Below, one piece after another: positions 9,017 through 18,949 of a stretch of 64,000 nucleotides of DNA. Positions within the stretch are counted from its first letter, which is position 1; the number at the start of each line of letters is the position of its first letter. Below the pieces are notes generated by a model. It saw nothing but the letters and a program-made list of their open reading frames with translations, did not search any database and was not told the DNA's origin. The DNA comes from Ruminococcus sp. Lineage in GTDB: Bacteria > Bacillota > Clostridia > Oscillospirales > Ruminococcaceae. The position numbers and the translations under genes are program-made. The stretch spans positions 189,998-253,997 of the forward strand of contig NZ_JAHZAX010000001.1 in the NCBI RefSeq assembly GCF_019423705.1. The letters are read 5' to 3'.

Positions 9017-12000
9017 TTAGTAACCAATGAATCCATTGTAAACCAGTCTGTCTGTACTGCTTCCATTTCCATCTAGGTTAAGAGAATACGACTCTTCGCC
9101 ATTGACAGTTCTCTTTTCAAACAGTCCCATAAATACAGAATCAACGTCAGCTTCTGAATGGATCTGCACCATTGTATACATCTTCGTCATATCAAAATTC
9201 TCTCTGTCAGAATCCTTAAAGCCTGCGTCAGTCATTTTCTGACTTATGTTCATCTGCATAAGATAACCTGTTCTTGCGATCATATTATCTTCATTTGCCA
9301 AAATACCTATGAGCATAAAAGCGTAAAGATATTCCTTATAATTAAGGCTTATCGTGGCAGCCTTAGCATTCGAAACATCTCCAACTGTTTTGCTGTTCGG
9401 AGCTGATTCGCCGACCTTGTCAAGTCCGCTCGATACCTTTTCCGATATTCCGTCAGAAAAATTATTCAAAGCCTCATTGAGTTCTTCCTTAACGTTATCT
9501 TCTGTACTATTAAGAGCCTCTGTTACCTTTCCTTGTAACTCTCCACTCAGGTCAGTTATTTTTTTTGCTATCTTACCATTAAGTTCAGAAATATAACCTG
9601 TCTCCGTGTTAGTGGCAGCATCGACTTTCTTAAACAAAGCATTAATTTTACCTATTATAACTTCTGATTTATTACCTGCCGCTTCTTGTAAACTATCGTA
9701 AATGGTATCTGTAACTTCACCTATCTTACCTTCGAGATATTCAATGGCAACATTCTTTGCCTGTCCGTAAATATCATCTGTTGAACCTTCCTTTAGCTTA
9801 TCGAGACAATTTTGAAGTTCTTCTTTTATCTTATCTTTTCCCCAGCTGGAATCCATTTTGCCTAAAACGCCCTTTATACCATTCATAAATGGTGTAACAG
9901 TCGCATTTATGACTTTATCTGATACATCTCTGATAGTTTGATTTATATATTTGGTAACTTCATCACCAATTTCTGATATCTTATCATTTGCTGTATTTTC
10001 TATTTTATCAAATATATTGGTTATTGCATTATTCAAATACTCTGAAGCCTTTTCCGTTGCTTCATCTATTAATGTAGCCGCTGTTTCCTTTGCAATGTTG
10101 ATCATTCCCTGCGGCGACATCGCCCAAGTAGTGGAGCTCTTATACAATGGCACGGATTTTCCTAAGCATAGCTGGCTCAAGTCATATGCCGATTCCGCCA
10201 GCGCAAGTGCTATTTTCAAAACTGTCTGAACTATCGGCACGCCGAAAACCGTCCAGCCTGCGATAACTGTCGCCCACTCAAATGTCAGCGCATTGATATC
10301 GGGAGCGGACATTGCGTATATAAGATTAAGTATGAACCTTATTCCGAAAATAGAAGCCTTTGTCTTGTTGACTGCGCTGTTAGGAGTTCCGCCCCAAAGG
10401 ATATATTCGCACTCGCCGCCGTAATATAAATTATTGTCCTCTGATATTACGATGTCGCTGAGCGTTCTTTCAAAATTAGCCGTATCTTCGTAAGTTTTTC
10501 CCGTTGATGGATCAAGATTAGTTGTATAGCAGCTGAACATATTCCGCATATATTCAACAAGATAGAGCTTATCACGACCCTTAGTTAACAGTTCGCCGAC
10601 TTTGCCAATAGCATCAAAGAAATCAGTCGTCTCTTCATCGCTCATAGAGTCGGCAGCATCTGTAATATTGTCATCACTTGAACCTTCCGGGTCTGTCGGG
10701 TCAACACCGATATCTTGTTGCGATTTTGAATTGTTCGTCACCATTGCGTCAAGGAAATCCGACGAAACGTCCTCCGAAAGTGTCTTGTCGTTCTTGGCAT
10801 TGTCTTTCGCCGAAGTGACCTTGCCCTCGTCGATAAGAGCTTCCTTTCCTCCATCGCTGGCTTCGCTTTCTTCTTCCTCTTCAGTACCGCCTTTATATTC
10901 AAAGTTTGAAGCAAGATATTCAAAGAACTGCTGATTTTCCTCTTGAGCCTTTGTGGTAAAGCCGCTCTTTACAGAAAATTCTTCATTGTCAAGCAATCTG
11001 CAGAAAGCCTTAAAGCTGCCTTCTATATCGGTCTCATAATTTGCCTTTGCACTGCTTATAGCTGCAGCTATCCCGTTGCTGTCAACGCTTTCCGGCATTA
11101 TCTTTGATTTGCTAAAATCGCTTTCGTAATCAGCTTTTTCTACCTTACTAACGTCATATTTCTCAGCAAGCTTATTTCCACAATATTTTAGCGATTTTAT
11201 CTTATCCAGAATATCTTGGTAGAAATCTCTGTTGACTATTATTACCTTGTCACGAAGAGCCTCAACATCAACCTTGTTCAGCGGCTGCGCCTCGCTCTCA
11301 TAATCGGAAGTCATAGTCTGCTTTGAACTATTGTCTGTTACCTTGTCTATACTTTTCTTCCAATCATCGCCTTTTTCTTCAGCTGCTTCAATATCGCTTA
11401 TGACCGCATTCAGATCTTTTTCGATAGCCTCATATTTCGATATCATTATAGTACAGTCATCAAAGACAAGTCTTATCTGCTTATTTGCTTCAACAGCAAG
11501 TGACTTTACTTTTTCTTTATAACTATTCACATAATTATTTGTATAATCTGCTATATCATTGATATCACGAATAAAGCCCTCTATATTTTCAAAATATTCA
11601 TTTATTTTACAACCGTTACCTTCACAAGAATAAAAATAATCCTTGAGAGCCCATATATTCGCAAGATATGTTTTATTGTCATCATTATTTATCCAATTAT
11701 TTATAGTCTGCTTGAGCTGATAAACCTTAATGACATTATCTTCACTTAACTCTCCATTTATATTAGACTTTTGCGACTTTATATCATCTACAAATGACTT
11801 CATTATTCCATAAAAGCCGCCATCATAACCGGAACTTACAGTAAAACCAGTCTTTTCATCATTCATCTCGCAACCAGATGTGAGACCTATATTATTATTT
11901 TTAAAATATTCCACATTAGACAGTACGCCCTCAAGACCTTTATGAGTATAAGCCTCGTCAGTTACTGTGTATCCTTCTTCAAGACCTTCACCCATATTTT

Positions 12001-13027
12001 CTGTTGCTTCTGATGATTTAGTACTTATTTCATTGTAAAGGATCACATTAGAATTAACATTTAGCTTATCTGCGCTTGTGTCCTCAAGTACCTTTATGCA
12101 AACAAGGTATCTGCTTATTTCATCATAATTTCTCTGTGCAAGCGAAACAGTCTTTAAATATGCGTCCTTGAACAGCTCTATCTTATTCACGCAGTCATCA
12201 TCGATCTCATATCCAAGTATATCCTGCGTTACACTTGTATGTTTTTGTTTTCTTGCTTCATAAAGTTCGTTATAAGCCGTCTGACAGGAATCACCTATCT
12301 TCTCAAGCTCTTTTTCATAATTCATCTTTGCCTTGATAGCCTTGCTCTGCTTGTCAAAGCCGCTGAAGCCTGAGAACTTGTTTATAAGTTCCTGTGATAC
12401 CGCAACAACGCCACGATACTTCATATATTCTAGTATCTGTCTCTTGAGTATGTTTGAATGATATACCTCAGAGCCGCCGACATATGATACGTCGCAGGTG
12501 GCATTTGTCAGTTTTATAAGAGTGTCAAAATCCGCTGAGCCTTCGCTGCCTGCTGTTGAAAGCCAAGAGGTAAGACTGTTTATGTAATCTCTTGTGTATG
12601 AATCCGTGGTGTCAAGGTCGCTGACATTGCTGAGAGAGTTGTTGAAATATCTCTCGAGATTGTTCGTAAGGTCGGCCTCAGTTGCGCTCATTGCGAAAAT
12701 TCCGTAAACGTCTTTGAGAATTTCGTTGTAATCGGAAAGCGCCGCATTCATCGTAAGGTCGCTTGCGCCCGAAAGCACAACGTTTGCGGAATTGACCCTT
12801 GAAAGGTCAACGATTGTTCCTGCAAATGTGAACATTGGTATCATTATAAGCACAAGAAAAATTGATATTGCGCCATTTATATTTTTTCTTATACTTTCTC
12901 TTGAGCGTTTTTTCTTTGGCTTGACGTCATTATCAACCTCTGAAAAGACCGCAAGCTCTGTATTTTCATTTATTTCAGCTAAATTTATATCTGAGTTTTT
13001 AGCTTTTCTGAATTTTCCAAATATCAT
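9017..13027 (-). CDS. DUF5702-like giant pseudopilin/TadG-like protein
   Basis: 1336 residues. A charged N terminus of about 50 residues is followed by GAISIFLVLIMIPMF and AGTIVDLSRV, the pattern of the TadG-like N-terminal membrane helix; this family is annotated as DUF5702 in related Firmicutes. Most of the protein is predicted extracytoplasmic and helical, with an acidic region (EEEEESEASDGG), a hydrophobic segment near residues 900-970, and long amphipathic stretches after it. The ATG at 13027 is preferred over the adjoining TTG because GGGGAG is then 8 bases away. It probably forms a surface or base structure with the Flp pilus. Confidence 0.78.
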   Translation of the reverse strand: MIFGKFRKAKNSDINLAEINENTELAVFSEVDNDVKPKKKRSRESIRKNINGAISIFLVLIMIPMFTFAGTIVDLSRVNSANVVLSGASDLTMNAALSDYNEILKDVYGIFAMSATEADLTNNLERYFNNSLSNVSDLDTTDSYTRDYINSLTSWLSTAGSEGSADFDTLIKLTNATCDVSYVGGSEVYHSNILKRQILEYMKYRGVVAVSQELINKFSGFSGFDKQSKAIKAKMNYEKELEKIGDSCQTAYNELYEARKQKHTSVTQDILGYEIDDDCVNKIELFKDAYLKTVSLAQRNYDEISRYLVCIKVLEDTSADKLNVNSNVILYNEISTKSSEATENMGEGLEEGYTVTDEAYTHKGLEGVLSNVEYFKNNNIGLTSGCEMNDEKTGFTVSSGYDGGFYGIMKSFVDDIKSQKSNINGELSEDNVIKVYQLKQTINNWINNDDNKTYLANIWALKDYFYSCEGNGCKINEYFENIEGFIRDINDIADYTNNYVNSYKEKVKSLAVEANKQIRLVFDDCTIMISKYEAIEKDLNAVISDIEAAEEKGDDWKKSIDKVTDNSSKQTMTSDYESEAQPLNKVDVEALRDKVIIVNRDFYQDILDKIKSLKYCGNKLAEKYDVSKVEKADYESDFSKSKIMPESVDSNGIAAAISSAKANYETDIEGSFKAFCRLLDNEEFSVKSGFTTKAQEENQQFFEYLASNFEYKGGTEEEEESEASDGGKEALIDEGKVTSAKDNAKNDKTLSEDVSSDFLDAMVTNNSKSQQDIGVDPTDPEGSSDDNITDAADSMSDEETTDFFDAIGKVGELLTKGRDKLYLVEYMRNMFSCYTTNLDPSTGKTYEDTANFERTLSDIVISEDNNLYYGGECEYILWGGTPNSAVNKTKASIFGIRFILNLIYAMSAPDINALTFEWATVIAGWTVFGVPIVQTVLKIALALAESAYDLSQLCLGKSVPLYKSSTTWAMSPQGMINIAKETAATLIDEATEKASEYLNNAITNIFDKIENTANDKISEIGDEVTKYINQTIRDVSDKVINATVTPFMNGIKGVLGKMDSSWGKDKIKEELQNCLDKLKEGSTDDIYGQAKNVAIEYLEGKIGEVTDTIYDSLQEAAGNKSEVIIGKINALFKKVDAATNTETGYISELNGKIAKKITDLSGELQGKVTEALNSTEDNVKEELNEALNNFSDGISEKVSSGLDKVGESAPNSKTVGDVSNAKAATISLNYKEYLYAFMLIGILANEDNMIARTGYLMQMNISQKMTDAGFKDSDRENFDMTKMYTMVQIHSEADVDSVFMGLFEKRTVNGEESYSLNLDGNGSSTDRLVYNGFIGY

Positions 13028-13087
13028 CAATACTTCTCCCCTAAGAAAAATTTATCTGCATTTCTATATTGCTATATTTTTATCCAG

Positions 13088-13843
13088 TTATCCGGCCGCA
13101 TTAGCAGCTTCCTCGGCATCTTTTTGGAAAGCGCCCTGCACCTTTTCTTTCAGATAAGATATCTTGTCCGAAATGTGCAGCCTGTCGCTTAGAAACGTCA
13201 CAAAGTCATAGACCATATCGGTATTTCGCACAAATTCCGCTCCGTCGCAACTTGCCGCCGTGGCAGTAACAGTAATATCGCTTGAAACGCCGTTCATTCC
13301 TATGTAGCTGAAAACCTCCGGGATAGCTCCCTCACGTTTTATGGTCACGCTGACGGTCTGATTTATAAAATAATTCTTTGCGTTTATATCGCAGGTAACG
13401 CCTCCGCCGCTTATAATGCTCAGATTGTCGATAAGACTTGTGAGAGACGAATTTATAGATTCGATATCCGAATTGCCTGCGATCGGGTCGGGATAAAAAT
13501 ATCTGTAAAGCTTCGCCTGCTCGTCATATATCGTGTTTACAGAATCCTGAGTGAAATACTTATTGTCCTTGAAATCAAAATTCACATTGTCCGCTGTGTG
13601 CTTGCCGACTTTTTCATAACCCGTCACAGCCATACTCTTGCTGACGATAGAAGCAACTTTCTGGGTCTGCGTGTAGATAAGCACACTTTGCAGAATATAC
13701 ATTCCGATATAAATAAGAAAGAACATACAGAAAAACACGATAGGAAAAATAAACGTTGCCTCAACGATAGGAACAGCGCCCTTTTCGTCCTTGATGTTTT
13801 CGCCTTTCTTCCCGAATATCCTGTTCAGTTTAATACCGATCAC
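13088..13843 (-). CDS. TadE-family pseudopilin
   Basis: 251 residues. After a basic leader comes the prepilin-like motif KGAVPIVEATFIFPIVFF (Gly before the hydrophobic helix, Glu at +5), typical of TadE. The exported part has two Cys-containing segments and no recognised fold. The start is uncertain: GTG at 13843 lies directly against a GGGG stretch and no better in-frame start is visible downstream. It is expected to be cleaved by the cluster's A24 peptidase and to act with the Flp pilin. Confidence 0.82.
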   Translation of the reverse strand: MIGIKLNRIFGKKGENIKDEKGAVPIVEATFIFPIVFFCMFFLIYIGMYILQSVLIYTQTQKVASIVSKSMAVTGYEKVGKHTADNVNFDFKDNKYFTQDSVNTIYDEQAKLYRYFYPDPIAGNSDIESINSSLTSLIDNLSIISGGGVTCDINAKNYFINQTVSVTIKREGAIPEVFSYIGMNGVSSDITVTATAASCDGAEFVRNTDMVYDFVTFLSDRLHISDKISYLKEKVQGAFQKDAEEAANAAG

Positions 13844-13942
13844 CCCTATAAGAATTTATCTTTATGCGTTTGTATATTTTGTTTATCTCGAATCAGCCCG
13901 CAGCAAAAAGCTGTGAGCTGTTTCCAATCAAACAAACCAAAA

Positions 13943-14161
13943 TTATTCCATACCTGAAATTGCAGTCTTGATCTTTTCAAAAGCTGTTGAAAGTACGCCA
14001 GTAATACCATCCTTAAATACAGCAACAAGTGCAATTACAACGATGATGATAAGTACGATAGCCACCATATTTACTTCACCGCTCTCATTGTCCTTAAAAG
14101 CATTAAGCTTTGACATACCCTTCAAATATGCTGAGATCATCATTTCATTAATTTTCTTCAT
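13943..14161 (-). CDS. Flp1-like type IVb pilin
   Basis: 72 residues. The leader of about 28 residues ends at NESG, the likely cleavage site, followed by EVNMVAIVLIIIVVIALVAVF and a short amphipathic tail. This is the layout of Flp/Flp1-like pilins, the major subunit of Tad pili. A strong GGGGGGTGA site precedes the ATG. It lies between tadC and tadE genes, the expected place. It lacks the Tyr after Glu found in many Gram-negative Flp proteins. Confidence 0.88.
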   Translation of the reverse strand: MKKINEMMISAYLKGMSKLNAFKDNESGEVNMVAIVLIIIVVIALVAVFKDGITGVLSTAFEKIKTAISGME

Positions 14162-14178
14162 ATTTTTTCACCCCCCTA

Positions 14179-15051
14179 TTACATTAATGAGTTGCCTATC
14201 GCCGGAACAACAACCATCATTATTATCGCTATGAACATTATCATAGACGGGAACATAAGCTTAGTTCCAACGCTTGCGGCTTTTACTTTTACTCTGCTTC
14301 GCTTTTCTTCCCAGCTGACAGTTGTTAACTCTTTAAGAACTCTTGTGAGTTCGCTTCCGCCCTTTTCCATATTCTGATTAACGGAGTTTGCAAACTTTCT
14401 TACCTCCGCTACCGAACATCTGTCGGCAAAATGGAAAACGGCTTCTCTTACAGGCACACCATTGTTCATTTCAACGCAGGCTTCCTGCATTTCTTTATAA
14501 ATTGGCTTGTCGTTTGCATATGCCACCTTGAACCAGGCGTCACGAACGATAAGACCCGCATTTATAAGCAATGTGAATTTTGAAAGCATTTGCGGCAGAT
14601 CCTCGAGGATATCCTCTCGTCTCTCGTTGACATTTTTCTTTATCTCGCCGCTCATATATTCCATAAGCAGCGCAGAAGCGACCACGCCCAGCACACCAAG
14701 CATAACATTATTCGCTATGGCACCAAGGCAAAAGCCCATTGGCAAGAGAGTGAGAAAGTATGAAATGCTTCCACCTGTGATAACGTAATGATAAAATTCA
14801 GCGTATTTTCTGCCGTATATCTCGCTTATCTCTTTTATCTTCTTGCTTCCTCTTTCGGTCTTGATATTGATGTGAAAAAGCGTTATGAACCCAAAGCCGA
14901 TAAAATATATCTCGCCGAACATAAACTTTTTCTTGTCGATAGCGTCAATGACCTGATCGTAAGCATTTCTGTATTTTATGTACAGGAACAGCCAGAACAA
15001 TATAAAAAATGTTCCTATCCCTGCCATTACATATGAGCTTGTAAAACTCAA
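14179..15051 (-). CDS. tadC: TadC-like inner platform protein (type II secretion F domain)
   Basis: About 290 residues with a short hydrophobic N terminus, a cytoplasmic T2SF domain (EDLPQMLSKFTLLINAGLIVRDAW) and a C-terminal membrane hairpin rich in Met/Ile. It pairs with the TadB-like protein to form the platform that TadA drives. The start chosen is TTG at 15051, 8 bases after GAGG; the GTG at 15060 overlaps that ribosome-binding site and is unlikely. ATG at residue 9 of this frame is an alternative. Confidence 0.87.
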   Translation of the reverse strand: MSFTSSYVMAGIGTFFILFWLFLYIKYRNAYDQVIDAIDKKKFMFGEIYFIGFGFITLFHINIKTERGSKKIKEISEIYGRKYAEFYHYVITGGSISYFLTLLPMGFCLGAIANNVMLGVLGVVASALLMEYMSGEIKKNVNERREDILEDLPQMLSKFTLLINAGLIVRDAWFKVAYANDKPIYKEMQEACVEMNNGVPVREAVFHFADRCSVAEVRKFANSVNQNMEKGGSELTRVLKELTTVSWEEKRSRVKVKAASVGTKLMFPSMIMFIAIIMMVVVPAIGNSLM

Positions 15052-15098
15052 ATTATTCACCTCAATAATTTTCTAAACTTTTTAAAAACTTGTACCAG

Positions 15099-15123
15099 CG
15101 GGCGACCACAGGTCGCCCCTACA
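15099..15123 (+). repeat. Family A repeat, short form (GACC stem)
   Basis: CGGGCGACC then ACA then GGTCGCCCCTACA: a perfect stem in which the usual A-T pair (GAAC/GTTC) is replaced by C-G on both sides. Lies between tadB and tadC. Confidence 0.85.
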
Positions 15124-15132
15124 AGAAAATCT

Positions 15133-16152
15133 CTAAATCTTTATCTTAGTCATTTTCAGTCCGATAAGATAAGCGATTCCGATAAGCACGATACCGATTA
15201 TCTTTGCACCGATATCAAGAATATTCGTGCCTGTCGAATCAGATGTCGCCTTCATCATCAGCACCACAAGAAACGGCAGCGCCGCCATAATATTGAGCTC
15301 GTTTCGACCGCTTGCCACAATGGTGTTGATCTCAAGCTCAATGTCGATCTTGTCTCTTATCATATCATAGCTTTCAGATACCACCTGTTTCAGATTACCG
15401 CCCAAACGGTTGGATACCTCAAATACGTCCGAGAAGTTGGTTATATCCTCAAGTCCGCTCCTGTCCCCAAGGTCAAGGAGCAGCTCCTCGATATTGTAGT
15501 TGTTCTGAATACCTGCATTTATAATGGCAACTTCCTTTACAATGTCGGAAGTCTCGCCGTACTGCATTTGCAGATCATTATAAGCTCCGAGAAAAGCGTC
15601 GGGAGTGTTTTTTCCTGCCGCATATGAATTGTTTATTGATTCCAGCAAGTCCTTGAACTGCAAAAGCAGCCTGCGCTGTCTCTTTTTCAAAAGGCTCTTT
15701 CGATAAAGTTTGATGCTGAAAAATCCTGCTATCGCACCTGCGATAATGCTGAACGGGATAGAGTAAAAGAATATATACGCACCAGCCGCCACAGCCGCCG
15801 CACCCATAAGATATCCCGTCAAAGTGTCCACAGGCTTCATATGATAAACGTGGTAATCGTCTGCATTTCCAAGCAGACCCTTCTTTTCGATGTACTCTTC
15901 TTTTTTCTTTTTTGCTTTCTCTTTCTTAGCTTTTTTGGCTTTCTTAGACTTCTTGCCGCTTTCCGCCGTCAAGGCTTCCATTGCCTCAGCGTCCTGCAAT
16001 ATCGTCCCCGAGAAATTTTGATTGACCGCAAAACCAGCATTTGCCCCGTCCATACCAAACTGCATACCCATTTGAACTTGTGTTTGTGCTTGAACGGAAT
16101 TCATATCCTGCATTTGCGCATTTTCGTTATTATTCTTATTCTTTTTCCTCAT
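15133..16152 (-). CDS. tadB: TadB-like inner platform protein
   Basis: 339 residues. An N-terminal Asn/Gln/Met-rich region and a very basic KKAKKAKKEKAKKKKEE block precede two transmembrane segments (about 110-150), a T2SF cytoplasmic domain (LLQFKDLLESINNSYAAGKNTPDAF) and two C-terminal membrane segments. AAGGA lies 9 bases before the ATG. The poly-basic N terminus is longer than in most TadB proteins and may contact acidic partners or lipids. With TadC it makes the membrane platform of the pilus motor. Confidence 0.87.
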   Translation of the reverse strand: MRKKNKNNNENAQMQDMNSVQAQTQVQMGMQFGMDGANAGFAVNQNFSGTILQDAEAMEALTAESGKKSKKAKKAKKEKAKKKKEEYIEKKGLLGNADDYHVYHMKPVDTLTGYLMGAAAVAAGAYIFFYSIPFSIIAGAIAGFFSIKLYRKSLLKKRQRRLLLQFKDLLESINNSYAAGKNTPDAFLGAYNDLQMQYGETSDIVKEVAIINAGIQNNYNIEELLLDLGDRSGLEDITNFSDVFEVSNRLGGNLKQVVSESYDMIRDKIDIELEINTIVASGRNELNIMAALPFLVVLMMKATSDSTGTNILDIGAKIIGIVLIGIAYLIGLKMTKIKI

Positions 16153-16232
16153 ATATTTCTGTCCTTAAAATACAAATTTCTATAACTTCCATAATTACAT
16201 TACTACATTATGTTTTATAATCTGTCAAGCAA

Positions 16233-16256
16233 CGGGCGAACGCTGTTCGCCCCTAC
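16233..16256 (+). repeat. Family A repeat, short form (GAAC stem)
   Basis: CGGGCGAAC-GCT-GTTCGCCCCTAC, the commonest short form, here between tadA and tadB. Confidence 0.85.
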
Positions 16257-16264
16257 TGCTATTA

Positions 16265-17500
16265 TTAGATAACTTCAGTTATTCCCGAAAGCTGGAGCTT
16301 GAAAACATTCTGCATTGGATTGGAAGTCCGCTTCAATGAACCCGATACCTTTTCAAGGGTGGTGTTCTCGTCCTCTTCAAAAACGTAAAGCGGATTAAGC
16401 TTTATCTGTCCGTTCTCAAAGCCAAGCACTTCCGTTATCTCCATTGTCTTTCTTGAATGGTCTCTAAGCCTTGAAAGGTGTATTATTATGTCGATAGCAG
16501 AAGATATCTGCTGTCTGATTGCTTCCAGCGGCAAACCGTCTGCACCCTGCAAGACCATTGTTTCAAGTCTGCTGAGCATATCCTGCGTTGAGTTTGCGTG
16601 ACCTGTCGAAAGCGAGCCATCGTGACCCGTGTTCATCGCCTGGAGCATATCAAGGGCTTCACCGCCTCTGACCTCTCCGACAACAATTCTTTCCGGTCTC
16701 ATACGAAGCGATGATTTGATAAGGTCTCTGATCGTGACCGCACCAGCGCCCGAAGCGTTTGCGTTTCTCGTTTCAAGGCTTACAAGGTTGTCTACTCCCT
16801 TGATCTGAAGCTCGGCAGAGTCTTCGATAGTGATAACACGCTCGTCCTTTGGTATGTAATTTGAAAGAGCGTTAAGAAATGTGGTCTTACCGGAACCTGT
16901 ACCTCCGCAGATGAAAATATTATACTTTGCCTCAACTAACAGCTTGAGCTTGTCCGCAATCTCCCTTGTGATAGAGCCGTATGAAATAAGCTTCTCGATA
17001 GTCATAGGGGTCTTGGAGAACTTTCTTATTGTAACAGTCGGACCGCAAAGAGCGATAGGCGGTAAAACCACGTTTACACGAGAGCCGTCTGGAAGTCTCG
17101 TATCAACGATAGGGTTAGACTGATTGACCTCACGTCCCGCCTTACCAACGATACGCTGAATGATATCCTCAAGCTTTCGCTGACTTTCAAAACTTTCATT
17201 GAGCCTTTTTACACGTCCGGCCTGCTCGATAAAAATATTATCAGCGCCGTTTATCATAACCTCCGTGATAGTGTCGTCGTTCATAATGGTGTCAAGGAGA
17301 CCAAAGCCTCTGATAGAGCTGAACACCTGCTGAGCGATATCCACCCTATTTTTGATAGAAACATACCTGTTGCCGATCATATTGTCGGTTATGGTCTTTA
17401 TCTGCTCTTCAAGCTCCTCGTCCGAAAGTGTCGAAAGAGAGAGATTATCCACCGCAAATTTCTTGACGGCGGCAATTATCTCGCTGAAATCTTCATTCAT
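16265..17500 (-). CDS. tadA: TadA/CpaF secretion ATPase
   Basis: 411 residues. It has an N-terminal helical domain, then the ATPase core with Walker A GGTGSGKTT near residue 200, an Asp box with acidic residues (ITIEDSAELQ), a Walker B/His box region (GEVRGGEALDMLQAMNTGHDGSLSTGHANS) and arginine fingers upstream (VDTRLPDGSRV). It hydrolyses ATP in the cytoplasm to drive pilin assembly through TadB/TadC. The ATG at 17500 lies 8 bases after AGG; the GTG three codons upstream is part of the ribosome-binding site. Confidence 0.95.
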   Translation of the reverse strand: MNEDFSEIIAAVKKFAVDNLSLSTLSDEELEEQIKTITDNMIGNRYVSIKNRVDIAQQVFSSIRGFGLLDTIMNDDTITEVMINGADNIFIEQAGRVKRLNESFESQRKLEDIIQRIVGKAGREVNQSNPIVDTRLPDGSRVNVVLPPIALCGPTVTIRKFSKTPMTIEKLISYGSITREIADKLKLLVEAKYNIFICGGTGSGKTTFLNALSNYIPKDERVITIEDSAELQIKGVDNLVSLETRNANASGAGAVTIRDLIKSSLRMRPERIVVGEVRGGEALDMLQAMNTGHDGSLSTGHANSTQDMLSRLETMVLQGADGLPLEAIRQQISSAIDIIIHLSRLRDHSRKTMEITEVLGFENGQIKLNPLYVFEEDENTTLEKVSGSLKRTSNPMQNVFKLQLSGITEVI

Positions 17501-17574
17501 ATTTTTCACCTGTGTTTTTCTATACTTAATTGTCTAAATCTAAAATGTAAAAAATGCACATCTAACTACAATAT

Positions 17575-18639
17575 TTACTTAAAGCTTTCCCCCGAGAACA
17601 TTCCAAGGGTAGTAAGCTTGAAAACAGTCTGCTCAAATGGTGCATTGCCGAAATCAGGCACGCCACCTGCGATCTTTATCCTAAGCTCGTCCGCAGTCAT
17701 CGAAGTCTCGTTGGTGAACCTGTTGTAAACAAGGTTCATTCGCTCGATATAAGGGAAGTTCTCCTGCTCTTCCTTTAACTCAAAAGCCCCTGCAAGGCTT
17801 CTCAGCTTTGCGATAGCATTGTCAGTACCGAGAGATACAACGAAAGTCTTGTACATAAGCTTCATAAGCTCAAAATGCAGCGGCGCAAAATCAAAGTTGA
17901 AATCAACTATCATATAAGTGTATTTTCCAGCCGCCTTGAGGGTTCTAATAACGTCAAGTATCTCCTCATCGTTAAGCTCGAGAAAATCCAGCACGCTTTC
18001 GCAAGGCTCGTAGAAATAAACACCTGATGGATCGTGCTTTACGCAGCTTTCAAGCTTTAGCCCAAGATTTGCGTTTTGGCTCTTGATAGCGTAAACAACA
18101 TCGCCGAATGTGACCTGCTGACCCTCGCCCTTGAAAACGTGGTTGCAGTTGTTTTTCTCAATGTCAAAATAAAGCACGCTCTCGCCCCTTGCCGCCAACG
18201 CTCTCGCATATGCCGAAGCAACAGAAGTCGCTCCCGCTCCGCCGCAGGCAGAAAAAACGCCAATGATCTTTGTGCCGTTGTCACCGCCATTGTCGTTGTA
18301 TATAATGCCTTTATGTATCTCAGAATAAAGGTCGAGAATCTGCTTGTAGATATTCTCCACCCTCTGATATTTTCCGATAGCCTTTTCGCCGTTGAGCTCG
18401 TTTATCTCGTTAGAATTTGAGAAATACGCCACCGCACACCTGTCCTTGAATGGCGTGAGGTCAAAATTCTCCGCAGCGATAACAATATCGTACTTGCTCA
18501 TCTGCATATTGCTCTCTGCGATAGAAGGGTCGCTGAAAGAGAAAATAGTTATTTTATCGAAATACTTGCTGTTAAAGGTCGAAACGAACCTTTGCAGATA
18601 AAGATCATCTGAGTCGATCAAAGCTATTCTTATTTTCAT
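17575..18639 (-). CDS. TadZ/CpaE-like MinD-family ATPase
   Basis: 354 residues. The N-terminal third looks like an atypical receiver domain (RIALIDSDDLYLQRF). The C-terminal MinD/ParA-like domain has a deviant Walker A (GVFSACGGAGATS), with Gly-Ala-Thr where canonical P-loops have Gly-Lys-Thr, as in CpaE/TadZ proteins. AAGGAG lies 8 bases before the ATG. It is the promoter-proximal gene of the minus-strand cluster and probably positions the Tad machine in the cell. Confidence 0.85.
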   Translation of the reverse strand: MKIRIALIDSDDLYLQRFVSTFNSKYFDKITIFSFSDPSIAESNMQMSKYDIVIAAENFDLTPFKDRCAVAYFSNSNEINELNGEKAIGKYQRVENIYKQILDLYSEIHKGIIYNDNGGDNGTKIIGVFSACGGAGATSVASAYARALAARGESVLYFDIEKNNCNHVFKGEGQQVTFGDVVYAIKSQNANLGLKLESCVKHDPSGVYFYEPCESVLDFLELNDEEILDVIRTLKAAGKYTYMIVDFNFDFAPLHFELMKLMYKTFVVSLGTDNAIAKLRSLAGAFELKEEQENFPYIERMNLVYNRFTNETSMTADELRIKIAGGVPDFGNAPFEQTVFKLTTLGMFSGESFK

Positions 18640-18949
18640 TTTCCAAACTCCTTATAATTTTATAACTTAATAACTTTATTATATTTAATACCAGTTAACT
18701 TAATATTTATTTTAAGTCATCATATATTTGTATTTTCATTATTTTTTTAATTATATACTATATTAATAATATAGTGCAATGATAAGGTAAAAATCAGGAC
18801 ATTTTCTGCAATATAAGGCTCTAATAGTAGTAATTTGTTCATATTTAATCTATAATATAATAAATATTATGTGTTAATATAAATATTAAATTAAGTAATA
18901 TTAACTATTGTAGAATAATAAGTATAAATAATAGAGAGGCAAACACATA
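18640..18949. promoter_or_regulatory. AT-rich divergent control region of the Tad cluster
   Basis: 310 bases between the divergent TadZ-like and LytTR genes, very rich in A and T. It contains a perfect 9-bp inverted repeat (18757-18775: ACTATATTA, A, TAATATAGT). Sequence similarity to consensus promoters is too diffuse to assign -35/-10 boxes confidently because nearly every window is AT-rich. Confidence 0.5.
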
